Below are positions 44,707-54,047 of a stretch of 64,000 bases of DNA, piece after piece. The stretch covers positions 1,600,001-1,664,000 of the forward strand of contig NZ_PYSY02000002.1 in NCBI RefSeq assembly GCF_003049685.1, read 5' to 3'. The first letter of the stretch is position 1; every line of letters starts with the position of its first letter. This DNA comes from Brucella pituitosa (lineage in GTDB: Bacteria > Pseudomonadota > Alphaproteobacteria > Rhizobiales > Rhizobiaceae). The position numbers and the translations under genes are program-made. Under the pieces are notes generated by a model. That model was not told the origin of the DNA. It searched no databases and saw only the letters and a program-made list of their open reading frames with translations.

Positions 44707-46247
44707 GCCGCCTCCGTGCGTACTGCTGCCCATGGATGATAGGGATGAGCCATGCCGATATTCTGGCCGTCTTCGCGCATCACGATGGAAGGAATGGAGA
44801 AGTTCACCGGATAGAGTGTGTCGGCGATGATTTCGACCGGAAATTCTTCACTTAAACGCGCTGCCACATCGGGCTGCGCGCGTTCACTAACGCGAAGCTT
44901 TACGCCGCTTGCATCGATACGCGGTGCATGAAATGCCTCTTCTGGCGAAAGGCCGAACACGTCTATATAGGACAGTATCTGAGCGACGGCTGGCATGATC
45001 TGACGCCCACCTGCAGCTCCCAGCGCGATATGGGGCTGACCATTTTTGCTTGCAATGATCGGGCACATGTTTGCAAGCGGCTTCACACCAGCCGCTATGG
45101 AGTTTGGTTGCCCGGGGCGCGGGTCGAACCACATCATGCCATTGTTCATGAGAAGATCGAGCGAGGGCACAACGACTTTCGAACCGAAGCGCGACAACAG
45201 CGTGTTGGTGAGCGAAACCATGGTTCCATCACGATCAACAACGCTGATATGTGTTGTGCAGCTTTCGCCGCTGCTGCCATGTCCGAGTGTACGAAGCCGT
45301 TCTTCGGATGCGCGGCGAATGGCTCGCGCAAAGGCGAGCGCGGTTTTCCCCGAAAGGGCATCTTCCTGCGGCAATGTTCTGTCGAGTTCTTCAAGAACGC
45401 GTGCGAGTGTTGGTCCACCGGAAAGCCCTGGCATAGCGTGAACAGTAGTATCGCGATAATCAACAGTGAGTGGCTTTTTCCACTCAGGCTGGAAGTTGCG
45501 CAGATCGTCCTTGTCGATGAGGCTGCCACCAGCGCGCAAATCGGCAATGAGCTTTTCGGCGATTTGTCCTTCGTAGAAGTCGCGCGCGCCTGCTTCTGCC
45601 AGCCGCTCCAGCATCGCGGCTTTTTTGGGCATTGGAATGCTACGCGGCGAACCGGTTTCAGGAACGCGCGGCGCACGGCCATTGTCAAGAAACAGTGCGC
45701 TTGATGCGGGAAAGCGGTTCAGTCCTTCGGTGTCGATGGCGAGGCAAAGCGTGGTGAACCAGTCGATTTGCAATCCATGCCGGGCACGATCGATTGCAGG
45801 CACCAGCGCATCGGCGAAGCTGATTGAGCCAAAGCGTTCCAGTGCAGATGACAATCCCGCAATTGCGCCCGGCACACATATGGAGCTGTAGCCTATGAGA
45901 TTTTGGTCGTCGACAACTTTGGGCCAGTTGAACCAGTCGCCATCGCTGCCCGGGGCAAGCGGATAGTCGTTTGGATCAATATTGCGTGGCGACGTGACGT
46001 TGAAATCAAGCGCATCGACGCTTCCGTCTTTGCCATCAGCGTGCAAGAGAAAACCTCCACCGCCGATACCGGAAAGCCAGGGCTCTACTACACTCAAGAC
46101 AAGCGCCGTCGTGACTGCGGCATCCATGGCATTGCCACCACGACGCAAGACCGCAGCACCCGCCTCAGCTGCGAGCCAGTTCTGGCAGGCGACCATGCCG
46201 CCTTCGCTACGGATTTGCTTTTTCTGGATTGCCCAGCTCTCAGCCAT
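44703..46247 (-). CDS. Cytoplasmic gamma-glutamyltransferase-family protein
   Basis: A 514-residue N-terminal-nucleophile hydrolase that should self-cleave before the catalytic threonine in SCTTHISVVD (about residue 331), giving large and small subunits. The small subunit keeps the glycine-rich GAAGGRQIMPAVAQ and NNGMMWFDPRPG. E. coli GGT is about 580 residues with a signal peptide; this one has no signal peptide and is shorter, so it should act on a substrate imported by the surrounding ABC system. The start at 46247 overlaps the deacetylase-family stop by 8 bases; 46304 is possible. Expected chemistry is hydrolysis of a gamma-glutamyl bond. Confidence 0.88.
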   Translation of the reverse strand: MAESWAIQKKQIRSEGGMVACQNWLAAEAGAAVLRRGGNAMDAAVTTALVLSVVEPWLSGIGGGGFLLHADGKDGSVDALDFNVTSPRNIDPNDYPLAPGSDGDWFNWPKVVDDQNLIGYSSICVPGAIAGLSSALERFGSISFADALVPAIDRARHGLQIDWFTTLCLAIDTEGLNRFPASSALFLDNGRAPRVPETGSPRSIPMPKKAAMLERLAEAGARDFYEGQIAEKLIADLRAGGSLIDKDDLRNFQPEWKKPLTVDYRDTTVHAMPGLSGGPTLARVLEELDRTLPQEDALSGKTALAFARAIRRASEERLRTLGHGSSGESCTTHISVVDRDGTMVSLTNTLLSRFGSKVVVPSLDLLMNNGMMWFDPRPGQPNSIAAGVKPLANMCPIIASKNGQPHIALGAAGGRQIMPAVAQILSYIDVFGLSPEEAFHAPRIDASGVKLRVSERAQPDVAARLSEEFPVEIIADTLYPVNFSIPSIVMREDGQNIGMAHPYHPWAAVRTEAA

Positions 46248-47151
46248 TCGTCTGTCCAAATCTACGGTTTCCGATAGAGTCGGGTATTTTCGCTTCGACA
46301 GCAAAGCGCCCTACATTGGCGGATGATGCATGGTGTGCCGCAATTTCTGCCGCCGTTGTGACCCACGCGTCTTTTTGGCTGGTGATGTTGTCGAGCAGTT
46401 CCTCCAGAAGGGCGATGCGCTGCGCGCGACCTGAAATCCAGTCATGCACAGTCAGCGTAAACAACCCGCCAAAGCGATGAAGTGTGCGCCATTCAGAAAT
46501 CCAGTCGCGCAATATTGCTTGCCCGGATTGAAACGGCCACTTGTCGCGTCCGCCACCTTCAAACTTGAAGAAAATGGCATCGTCGGTCGCCCACTGGACT
46601 GGAATTTCCGTGATGCCATCAATCTCATAGGGGTGATCGAAGCCGGAGAGTGAGGAGTCATAAGCCAATCCCACCCGCTTGATCTCGCGCAGCATATGCG
46701 GCGTGATTTCCCATGCAGGGGAACGAAAGCCGACTGGTTTCTTGCCAGTCTGTTTGACGAACAGTTCTATGCTTGCTTCCAGCGCGCCGGTGAATTCTGC
46801 ATCCGTCACATCGGCGACAATCTCATGAAAATAGCCGTGAAGGCCAACTTCATGCCCCGCCTCGATGAGTGTGGGCAGGATTTCCGGATTGGTTTCTGCG
46901 GTTAATCCCGGGACATAAAAACTGGCTTTCACGTGGTAGCGTGCGAAAAGGTCAATCAGCCGATAAAGCCCGGTGCGCGGTCCGAAGTTACGGATTTCGA
47001 GCGTAGCCAGTCGATCAGGAAGGCCATCGCGATGCGCCCACATGAACGGCACCTGCGCATCCACATCGACGGACAGGAGTGTCGCTGATTGCTTTCCAGA
47101 CGGCCACTGATAGTTGGGCCAGGGCGATTTGGCGTTTAGTCCTTCGGTCAT
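46240..47151 (-). CDS. Polysaccharide-deacetylase-family hydrolase
   Basis: A 303-residue NodB-fold protein. The metal-site aspartate lies in LLSVDVDAQVPFMWAH, the histidine pair in EVGLHGYFHEIV, and the substrate motif in GFRSPAWEIT. No signal peptide. The layout resembles the PgdA/cyclic-imidase/PuuE-like branch more than secreted chitin deacetylases, so a cytoplasmic amide, imide or ureide is a likelier substrate than a polysaccharide. It overlaps the SDR stop (ATGA) and the GGT start. Confidence 0.82.
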   Translation of the reverse strand: MTEGLNAKSPWPNYQWPSGKQSATLLSVDVDAQVPFMWAHRDGLPDRLATLEIRNFGPRTGLYRLIDLFARYHVKASFYVPGLTAETNPEILPTLIEAGHEVGLHGYFHEIVADVTDAEFTGALEASIELFVKQTGKKPVGFRSPAWEITPHMLREIKRVGLAYDSSLSGFDHPYEIDGITEIPVQWATDDAIFFKFEGGGRDKWPFQSGQAILRDWISEWRTLHRFGGLFTLTVHDWISGRAQRIALLEELLDNITSQKDAWVTTAAEIAAHHASSANVGRFAVEAKIPDSIGNRRFGQTNG

Positions 47152-47936
47152 AGCGCCTTCTTCTTCTGCTGAAATACGGCAAGCGAACCGATGGAGTTGC
47201 CGCCGTCCACAGTCAGGGTGGCGCCAGTGACATAAGCGGCGGCCGATGATGTCACATAGAGGACTGCAGATGCGACATCGGGTGCGGAAGAAGCACGTCC
47301 AAGCGGTATCGACGAAGTCACAGTCTTCACATGCTCATCGGACAAGGCGCTGACATCGCTTCCGGCGGCAAAACCCGGTTCGACCGCATTGACGCGAATG
47401 CCATATTCGGCAAGCTCAAGCGCAAAGCCTTTGGTCAGGCGATCAAGTGCTGTCTTGGAGGTGCAATAAGGGACGACCGTGGTACGCATCTTGCGTGCCG
47501 CACCTGATGATATATTGACGATGGAACCCGCAGTTTCGGTGTCGACCATCTGTTTTGCGAAAAGTTGAGACAGCAGGAATGGAGCGCGCAGGTTGACACC
47601 CATGATGCGGTCCCAGTCTTCCAGCGAAATATCGAGCAGGAATCCTGAAGGATATATGCCCGCATTGTTGATGAGAATATCCGGCGCGCTCCAGCGTGTC
47701 GCAACCGCGTCCGCAAAGCTCGTGATAGAAGCTGCATCAGTAAGGTCTGAGACAATGCCGAAATGGCCCTCGCCGGGCAGTTCCGCGATGCGGGCATCAA
47801 GCTTTGTCTGATCCTGATCGGTAAGGCAGAGGATTGCGCCTTCCTGCGCAAAAGCCGCGGCGATCCATGCGCCAATAATGCCGCCAGCGCCTGTTACGAT
47901 AACTTTTTTGCCTTTGAATTCATTCTCGAAATTCAC
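47148..47936 (-). CDS. SDR-family oxidoreductase
   Basis: A 262-residue classical short-chain dehydrogenase: cofactor site VTGAGGIIGAWIA, NNAG, catalytic Ser in VNISSGAARK, Tyr-x3-Lys in VPYCTSKTALD, and TGATLTVDGGNS at the end. GTG 47936 is preceded by AGGAG at 8 bases; the longer frame to 48053 lies in the permease gene. Substrate unknown; it probably oxidises or reduces an intermediate of the compound imported by this operon. Confidence 0.9.
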   Translation of the reverse strand: MNFENEFKGKKVIVTGAGGIIGAWIAAAFAQEGAILCLTDQDQTKLDARIAELPGEGHFGIVSDLTDAASITSFADAVATRWSAPDILINNAGIYPSGFLLDISLEDWDRIMGVNLRAPFLLSQLFAKQMVDTETAGSIVNISSGAARKMRTTVVPYCTSKTALDRLTKGFALELAEYGIRVNAVEPGFAAGSDVSALSDEHVKTVTSSIPLGRASSAPDVASAVLYVTSSAAAYVTGATLTVDGGNSIGSLAVFQQKKKAL

Positions 47937-47947
47937 GGATAAAACTC

Positions 47948-48814
47948 CTATCTGCCGCGCGGATCGAGCCGGTCGCGGATATGATCGCCGATAAGGTTGA
48001 TGGAGAGGACAAGCAGGAACAAAGCGAGGCCCGGAAAAGTCGCGATCCACCATGCGGAAGCGACGTAGTTGCGTCCGGTCGAAAGCATCGCTCCCCAGCT
48101 TGCGGTCGGTGGCTGCACGCCCAATCCAAGGAAAGACAATCCGGCCTCAAACAGGACCATCAACCCGAATTCAAGCGTGGCAACGACAATAAGCGCGCCA
48201 GCGATATTGGGCAGAATATGCCGCCACAAAAGGCGTAACCATCCAGCTCCCATGAAACGTGACAGGCGGACATAGGGCATATTGGCCACCGAAAGTGTCT
48301 GTCCATAGGCAACACGCGCATAGCGCGGCCAGCGGGTGAGGGCGAGGACGATGACGACATTGGCGAGACTCGGCCCGAGGATCGCAACCGTGATGATTGC
48401 CAGAAGAATGGCTGGGACCGACAAGACCATATCGACCAGCCGCATGATGATGGTCTCTGTCCAGCCGCGATAAAAGGCTGCAACCATACCAAGGATGCTT
48501 CCCAGAATTCCGGAAAGAACGACTGAGGAAATAGCCACCAGCAGCGAAATACGTGCACCGTAAATCAGCCGGCTTAAAACATCGCGCCCCAGCTCATCGG
48601 AACCAAGATAATAGACGATGCCACGGCTCTCAAAGCCCGGCGCTTTGAGGCGCGCAAGCAGGTTCTGCTTGTTGGGGTCCATCGGTGCGAAGAATGGCGC
48701 AAAAATCGCTATCAGGATCAGGAGGATCAATATCGCCAGAAAAGGTGAAACCGATAATGGCAGTTTCTTCGACCATTTGATGAATGTGCTGGTCGATGAA
48801 GTGAGGGACGTCAT
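47948..48814 (-). CDS. Peptide ABC transporter permease, DppC type
   Basis: A 288-residue inner-membrane protein: APFFAPMDPNKQNLLARL, YLGSDELGRDVLSRLIYG, loop YVRLSRFMGAGWLRLLWRHI and SFLGLGVQPPTASWGAML. Overlaps the DppB-type stop by ATGA. Confidence 0.93.
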   Translation of the reverse strand: MTSLTSSTSTFIKWSKKLPLSVSPFLAILILLILIAIFAPFFAPMDPNKQNLLARLKAPGFESRGIVYYLGSDELGRDVLSRLIYGARISLLVAISSVVLSGILGSILGMVAAFYRGWTETIIMRLVDMVLSVPAILLAIITVAILGPSLANVVIVLALTRWPRYARVAYGQTLSVANMPYVRLSRFMGAGWLRLLWRHILPNIAGALIVVATLEFGLMVLFEAGLSFLGLGVQPPTASWGAMLSTGRNYVASAWWIATFPGLALFLLVLSINLIGDHIRDRLDPRGR

Positions 48815-49737
48815 GAATGACCTCCCATGCGAATGCGTGGGTCGATAATACTATAGAGCACGTCGGCGATGAGATTGAGTGCAATTGCGGTGACCGCGCC
48901 GAGCAGAACAACCCCCTGCACCAGCATGAAATCGCGTGCAGCAATCGCCTGCACGGTCAACTGCCCCAGACCGGGCCATGCGAATACGGTTTCGACGATC
49001 ACTGCACCTGCCAGAAGGTTGGCAATCTCAAGTGCTGCAACGGTCACAACCGGAATGGATGCGTTGCGCAGCAGATGGCGTATGACGATGCGCGTTATCG
49101 GTACGCCCTTGGCATGAGCGGTGCGCACATAATCTTTTTCAAGTTCATCGAGTACAGCTGTGCGTGCCACACGCGCAAATGTCGCCATGGAGAGGAGACC
49201 GAGTGCCACGGACGGCATGATGAGGCTCGGCCAGTCACGCGCACCGGAAGGTGGCAGCCATCCAAGCCAGACCGCGAAGACCATGATCATCAGGATCGCG
49301 CTCCAGAATGTTGGCATGGATTGGCCCGCAAGTACAAAGCCCATAATGGCCTTTGATTCCGCTCTTCCACGGCGCACGGCCATGATGACACCAAGCGGAA
49401 TGCCAAGCCCCACGGCAACCAGAAGCGCGCCTCCGGCGAGCATGAGCGTATAAGGCAGGCGGCTCGCAATCAGTGTCCAGACCGAAACATTCTGCACATA
49501 GGAACGACCGAGATCGAACGTCAGCAAGCCGCGCAGATATTCGAGATACTGAACGGCAAGCGGCCGATCAAAGCCGAGCGCTGTGCGCATCGCTTCGATA
49601 TCAGCCTGAGTTGCATTCTGCGGAACGAGCAACAGAACAGGGTCTCCCGCAAGACGTTGCAGAAAGAAAATAAGCGTTATGACGCCAAGAATGGCGATCA
49701 ATGCCTGCACAATGCGGGTCAGAAAAAAGGCTGGCAC
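48811..49737 (-). CDS. Peptide ABC transporter permease, DppB type
   Basis: A 308-residue inner-membrane protein with FFLQRLAGDPVLLLVPQNAT, loop VRTAHAKGVPITRIVIRHLL and VIVETVFAWPGLGQLTVQAI. It starts 66 bases after the binding-protein stop. Confidence 0.93.
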   Translation of the reverse strand: MPAFFLTRIVQALIAILGVITLIFFLQRLAGDPVLLLVPQNATQADIEAMRTALGFDRPLAVQYLEYLRGLLTFDLGRSYVQNVSVWTLIASRLPYTLMLAGGALLVAVGLGIPLGVIMAVRRGRAESKAIMGFVLAGQSMPTFWSAILMIMVFAVWLGWLPPSGARDWPSLIMPSVALGLLSMATFARVARTAVLDELEKDYVRTAHAKGVPITRIVIRHLLRNASIPVVTVAALEIANLLAGAVIVETVFAWPGLGQLTVQAIAARDFMLVQGVVLLGAVTAIALNLIADVLYSIIDPRIRMGGHS

Positions 49738-49803
49738 TGCGTGTATTGTTCCCTTGTTATTTTTATTGCAGGTCGGCGCAGTTATACGCCGACCTTTGGT
49801 GCT

Positions 49804-51312
49804 CTAGTCCTGCCAGCTCATCCGGTTCAGGAAGAGGCTTTCATTGGCCGTCGGTTTCCACTGAAGCTGTTTTGCTGCGCCATAGATGATCGCGGCCTGA
49901 TAAAGCGGCACAAGCGGCACTTCCTCGGCTACGAAAGTGCTGACGGTCTTGTAGTTCTCAAGGCGGGTCTTTTCGTCCAGCGTGCCGCGTGCGGCTTCCA
50001 GCGCCTTGTTGATTTCCGGATTGTTCGTGGATGACCACGAGCTTGATGAATGAAGCAGCGGGAAGAGCACTCCGTCCGCATCCTGACAGGCGCAAGACCA
50101 GCGACCGAAAGCGATGGCAGGCTGGCTTTTCGGTTCACTCTGCGCGCTCTTCAGATAGGTCGCCATATCGGTCATCTCGATATTGACGGTAAGCCCCGTT
50201 TCGCCGACCATCTGCGCCACTGCCTGCACGATGCGCTGGTCGAATGTTGGGGCGGTAGCAAAATTCACTGCCTTACCGGTTGCGCCTGCATCCTTGATAA
50301 GCTGCTTGGCCTTTTCCAGATCGTAAGCATAGCCCTCAATGCCTTCGACATAGCCAAAATGTGCGGGCGTCGCCATTTGTGCGACTGGTTTATCAACGCC
50401 TCCAAGCAGCCCTTCGGTAATCGCTTCCTTATCGATTGCACGAGCAACGGCTTCACGAACCCGTTTATCATCGAATGGAGGAAGGTTCGGGTTAAGCTTT
50501 ACATAGCCCACACGCTCTGTAAGGACTGACAATGGCTTGGCATTGGCAGAACCTTCGATCTGAGCTGCGAGATCTGCATCAAGTCCAACCGCAAGATCGG
50601 TTGTGCCCGATTGCAGATTGGCGATGCGGGTGGCCGCATCGGGAACAGCACGGAATTCGGCAGTTTTGAACGCGCCCTTTTCGCCCCAATAGTCGTCATT
50701 GCGTTCCAGCGTAACCGCAACGCCGCGCTGCCAGTTCACGAACTTATAAGGGCCGGAGCCGACAGGAGCCGCATTGAAGGCGTCGTTGCCTTTTGCTTCA
50801 ACAACCTTTTCCGGAACGATGGAGAGTTTGACGAGTTGTGCCAGAAGCGCTGGATAAGCACCGTCGGTCTTCACAGTGACTTCGTTATCGCCGGTGGCTT
50901 CTGCCGATACGATCTTATTAAACTGGCCAAGCTGTGGACTTGCGAAGGCCGGGTTGATGATGCGGTTGATGCTGAACGCAACATCCTTCGCCGTCAGTGG
51001 CGAGCCATCATGAAATTTCACATCATCGCGTAGCTTGAAGACGATTTCCGTGTCGGAATTATATTTCCATTCAGTGGCAATCTGCGGCGCGATTTCGCCG
51101 ACATCAGTGCGCGTGACCAGATTGTCGAAAACATTGCGATAGACGTAGTAGCTGTCCGGGTTCCATTGCTTGTGCGGGTCGAGCGATGACGGCTCGTTCA
51201 CAAGATCAATGACGAGCTGATCCTTGGCAAAGGCTGCAGTCATTGTAAGCGGTGAACAGGCCAGAACGAGGCCTGCAATGACGGAACGGATCGAACGGCT
51301 CACTACTTCCAT
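49804..51312 (-). CDS. Peptide ABC transporter substrate-binding protein (family 5), copy 1
   Basis: A 502-residue periplasmic protein with a signal peptide (SVIAGLVLACSPLTMTAAFA, cleavage about residue 29). SBP_bac_5 blocks: NEPSSLDPHKQWNPDSYYVY, LRDDVKFHDGSPLTAKDVAF, PVGSGPYKFVNWQRG. It contains an uncommon Cys-x-Cys in FGRWSCACQDADG near the ligand-binding region. It is a close paralogue of the 52460 product on the other strand. It follows the GntR gene by 2 bases and heads the transporter part of the leftward operon. Confidence 0.93.
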   Translation of the reverse strand: MEVVSRSIRSVIAGLVLACSPLTMTAAFAKDQLVIDLVNEPSSLDPHKQWNPDSYYVYRNVFDNLVTRTDVGEIAPQIATEWKYNSDTEIVFKLRDDVKFHDGSPLTAKDVAFSINRIINPAFASPQLGQFNKIVSAEATGDNEVTVKTDGAYPALLAQLVKLSIVPEKVVEAKGNDAFNAAPVGSGPYKFVNWQRGVAVTLERNDDYWGEKGAFKTAEFRAVPDAATRIANLQSGTTDLAVGLDADLAAQIEGSANAKPLSVLTERVGYVKLNPNLPPFDDKRVREAVARAIDKEAITEGLLGGVDKPVAQMATPAHFGYVEGIEGYAYDLEKAKQLIKDAGATGKAVNFATAPTFDQRIVQAVAQMVGETGLTVNIEMTDMATYLKSAQSEPKSQPAIAFGRWSCACQDADGVLFPLLHSSSSWSSTNNPEINKALEAARGTLDEKTRLENYKTVSTFVAEEVPLVPLYQAAIIYGAAKQLQWKPTANESLFLNRMSWQD

Positions 51313-51314
51313 AT

Positions 51315-52094
51315 CTATAATGCCCCTGGTTTATCCAAATGTGATTCTGGACGAGGTTGTTTCCCGGTTTTGCTTTTGCCCGCGTTGCGGCGGGCGGGTT
51401 TTGCGCTGACCATTGCTTCCGATTCAAGGAAGCGGTCGAGCAGATAAGTTTCGAGCGCGGTGTTGGCCGCGCCAAACAGTTCCAGCGCTTCGCTCTTTCG
51501 CCCCTCGACAATCGCACGGATCAACAGCGAACGGTTGGCGGGGATCAGTCTGACGCGCCCGGTCTTCTCAAAGAAGTTAACCAGACGTACGGCACGATCC
51601 CAAAGGTCGGTCAGCCAGCCTGCAACAATCGGCATATTGAGCCGGTTGGCGAACAATTCCAAAATTTCGCGCTCATAGCGGCGAATGGTCGGAAGGATAT
51701 CGCCGCCAAGTTCATTGCGCTGTGTGAGTGCAAGATGCATTTCACCCAGCGCATTCAGCCGCTGAATAGACGCCTCATCCAGTACCGCTACGAAAAGCAA
51801 TGGCTCCAGATGTCGCCGCGCCGCACTCAATTCGCGGATTTCGCCCGCAGAAATTGGAGTGACAACCCAGCCGCTTCGCGCTGACGACGATACCAGCCCA
51901 CTCGCTTTAAGGCGCGCGAGTGCCGAACGCAGTGCACCGCGTCCCAGTGCGAATTCGGTTGCAAGTGCGGATTCCGACAGCCGTTCACCCGGCGCGAGAA
52001 CACAGTTTACAATCGCATTTCGCAGTGCCTTTTCCGCCAGATCTCCCTTGCCCTCGAGCGATACAGGCGATGTATAGGCATCGTTATCCAACAT
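51315..52094 (-). CDS. GntR-family (FCD) transcriptional regulator
   Basis: A 259-residue regulator. The N-terminal winged HTH reads LAEKALRNAIVNCVLAPGER ... GRGALRSALARLKASGLV. An all-helical FCD ligand-binding domain (about 85-220) follows. The C-terminal tail is rich in Lys/Arg (PARRNAGKSKTGKQPR). First gene of the leftward operon and divergent from the second binding-protein gene, so it probably represses both promoters from sites in 52095-52459. Confidence 0.9.
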   Translation of the reverse strand: MLDNDAYTSPVSLEGKGDLAEKALRNAIVNCVLAPGERLSESALATEFALGRGALRSALARLKASGLVSSSARSGWVVTPISAGEIRELSAARRHLEPLLFVAVLDEASIQRLNALGEMHLALTQRNELGGDILPTIRRYEREILELFANRLNMPIVAGWLTDLWDRAVRLVNFFEKTGRVRLIPANRSLLIRAIVEGRKSEALELFGAANTALETYLLDRFLESEAMVSAKPARRNAGKSKTGKQPRPESHLDKPGAL

Positions 52095-52459
52095 TTATAA
52101 CTGACCTCTCAGTTTCATATTTTGAAATTTCTCTATGCTAAAGAAAAGAACAGATTTTCTTTTCCGGATCACCGGAGTGAAGAATTTATCTCCGTATCGC
52201 TCTCCAGAGGAAACAGGAGCATGTTGCCTCTACAATTCCCATAAATCAACTGTTTCTCTTCGATGCACAAAATTGAAATGGCATTTTTCAATTGCATGCA
52301 GATTTAGAAAATGCGCTGGTTGCACGATTTCCCGTAAAGTGACAGTATTTGATATTAATATTGCAAAACAAAAAACTGAGATGTCAAATTGTATTTTTGG
52401 GTTGCAATCTGCTTATCGTTCAATCGGAAAAACCGGGGAACCCTACGGGAGAAAACTCG
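52095..52459. promoter_or_regulatory. AT-rich divergent promoter region with two inverted repeats
   Basis: 365 bases between gntR and the divergent binding-protein gene. TTTCA-TATTT-TGAAA lies at 52113-52127, 19 bases before the gntR start. AATTGAAA (52271-52278) and TTTCAATT (52286-52293) form an exact 8-bp inverted repeat over 7 bases. A palindromic ATATTAATAT lies near 52352-52361. The first two share the words TTTCA and TGAAA and are candidate GntR operators. The frame open from 52349 is only the extension of the 52460 gene. Confidence 0.5.
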
Positions 52460-53965
52460 ATGCGCTTTAAAAACGCACTCTTCGCCGCGCTGCTTGCCGC
52501 GACAGCACTCGCTGTTCAGCCACATAGTGCTAGCGCGAAGGACCTGCTGGCGGTGGATTTCATTGCTGAGCCGAGCTCACTTGATCCGCATGTGCAGTGG
52601 AATACCGACAGCTTCAATGTCTATCGCAATATTTTCGACAATCTGCTGACGCGTGACGATAAAGGTGAGATCGCTCCGCAAATCGCCACTGAGTGGAAAT
52701 ATCTTTCCGATGCGGAAGTCGAATTCAAAATCCGCAACGATGTGAAGTTCCACGATGGCACACCACTGACCGCTGCGGACGTTGCCTTCAGCATCAAACG
52801 TATTATCGACCCGGCATTCGCCAGCCCACAGATTGGCCAGTTCAATCAAATCAGTGATGCGGTTGCCAAGGATGATACGACTGTCGTTGTTACCACCAAG
52901 GGCCCTTATCCTGTTCTGCTTGCACAGTTGACGAAGCTTTCCATCGTACCAAAACATGTGGTGGAGAAGGTCAGCAAGGATGAGTTCAACGTCAAGCCTG
53001 TGGGCTCTGGTCCTTACAAGCTCGAGAACTGGAACCGTGGCGTTGAAGTACTGCTCGCGCGCAATGACGAGTATTGGGGCACGAAGGGTGAATTCCCGAA
53101 AGTGGCCTTCCGAGCCGTTCCAGATGGTTCAACCCGCATTGCTAACTTACAGGCCGGAACGGCTGATCTCGCAAGCAATCTCGATAATGATCTTGCCGCT
53201 CAACTGGAAGCATCGGGGCAGGGCAAGGTATTGCCGGTTCGCGGTGAGCGCATTGCTTTCTTCTCGCTCAACATCAACAAAGCACCGCTTGATGATCCTC
53301 GCATTCGTCTGGCAATTGCCCATGCCATTGATAAACAGGGCATCGTCGAGGGCATTCTGGGTGGTTATGATGCTCCGATTGACGAGCTCACGTCTCCGGT
53401 TTCATTTGGGTTTGTTGAGGGCATAAAGGCTCCAGAATATAACCCTGAGAAAGCCAGGGAGCTGGTGGCGGAAGTTGGTGATGCGGCCAAAACCGAAATC
53501 ACTCTGCTCACCACGCCGACCTATGATCAGCGTGTCGTGCAGGCCCTCCAACAGATGCTGAATGATGTCGGCCTCAACGTCAAAATTGCTACCACCGATA
53601 TGGGCAACTGGATGCAGCAGATGCAGTCTGGTGCCGATACGATCCCTTCGGCGGCCTTTGGCCGCTGGAGCTGTGGCTGTCAGGATGCCGATGGCACGCT
53701 CTATCCGCTTCTGCATTCTTCGAGCAGCTGGTCGACGATCAAGGATGAGCGTCTCGACAAAGCACTGGACGAGGCGCGAACAGTCATCAACCCAGAACGT
53801 CGTCTCGAACTCTACAAGTCCGTCCACGAGATCGTAGCCGCAGAGAACTATATCATTCCGCTTTATCAGGCATCAGTGCTTTACGGTGCGGCAAAGAATG
53901 TGGAATTCGCGCCCCTGCCAAATGAGAACCTCTTCCTTAACCGCGTCGGCTGGTCGGAAAAGTAA
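52460..53965 (+). CDS. Peptide ABC transporter substrate-binding protein (family 5), copy 2
   Basis: A 501-residue periplasmic protein with signal peptide FKNALFAALLAATALAV (cleavage near SASA). It is a clear paralogue of the 49804-51312 product, with long shared blocks (EIAPQIATEWKY, PLYQA, LYGAAK) and the same Cys-x-Cys in FGRWSCGCQDADG. GGGAG precedes the ATG. No permeases follow, so it probably shares the 43732-49737 transporter, broadening its ligand range. A downstream amidohydrolase is read in the same direction. Confidence 0.93.
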   Translation: MRFKNALFAALLAATALAVQPHSASAKDLLAVDFIAEPSSLDPHVQWNTDSFNVYRNIFDNLLTRDDKGEIAPQIATEWKYLSDAEVEFKIRNDVKFHDGTPLTAADVAFSIKRIIDPAFASPQIGQFNQISDAVAKDDTTVVVTTKGPYPVLLAQLTKLSIVPKHVVEKVSKDEFNVKPVGSGPYKLENWNRGVEVLLARNDEYWGTKGEFPKVAFRAVPDGSTRIANLQAGTADLASNLDNDLAAQLEASGQGKVLPVRGERIAFFSLNINKAPLDDPRIRLAIAHAIDKQGIVEGILGGYDAPIDELTSPVSFGFVEGIKAPEYNPEKARELVAEVGDAAKTEITLLTTPTYDQRVVQALQQMLNDVGLNVKIATTDMGNWMQQMQSGADTIPSAAFGRWSCGCQDADGTLYPLLHSSSSWSTIKDERLDKALDEARTVINPERRLELYKSVHEIVAAENYIIPLYQASVLYGAAKNVEFAPLPNENLFLNRVGWSEK

Positions 53966-54047
53966 ACGGATCGAGAAGCCTTGAAGCCGGACTGTCGTGC
54001 AGTCCGGCTTTTGCAGTTTCCAGGTCTCATCACAGGAACAGATTGCA

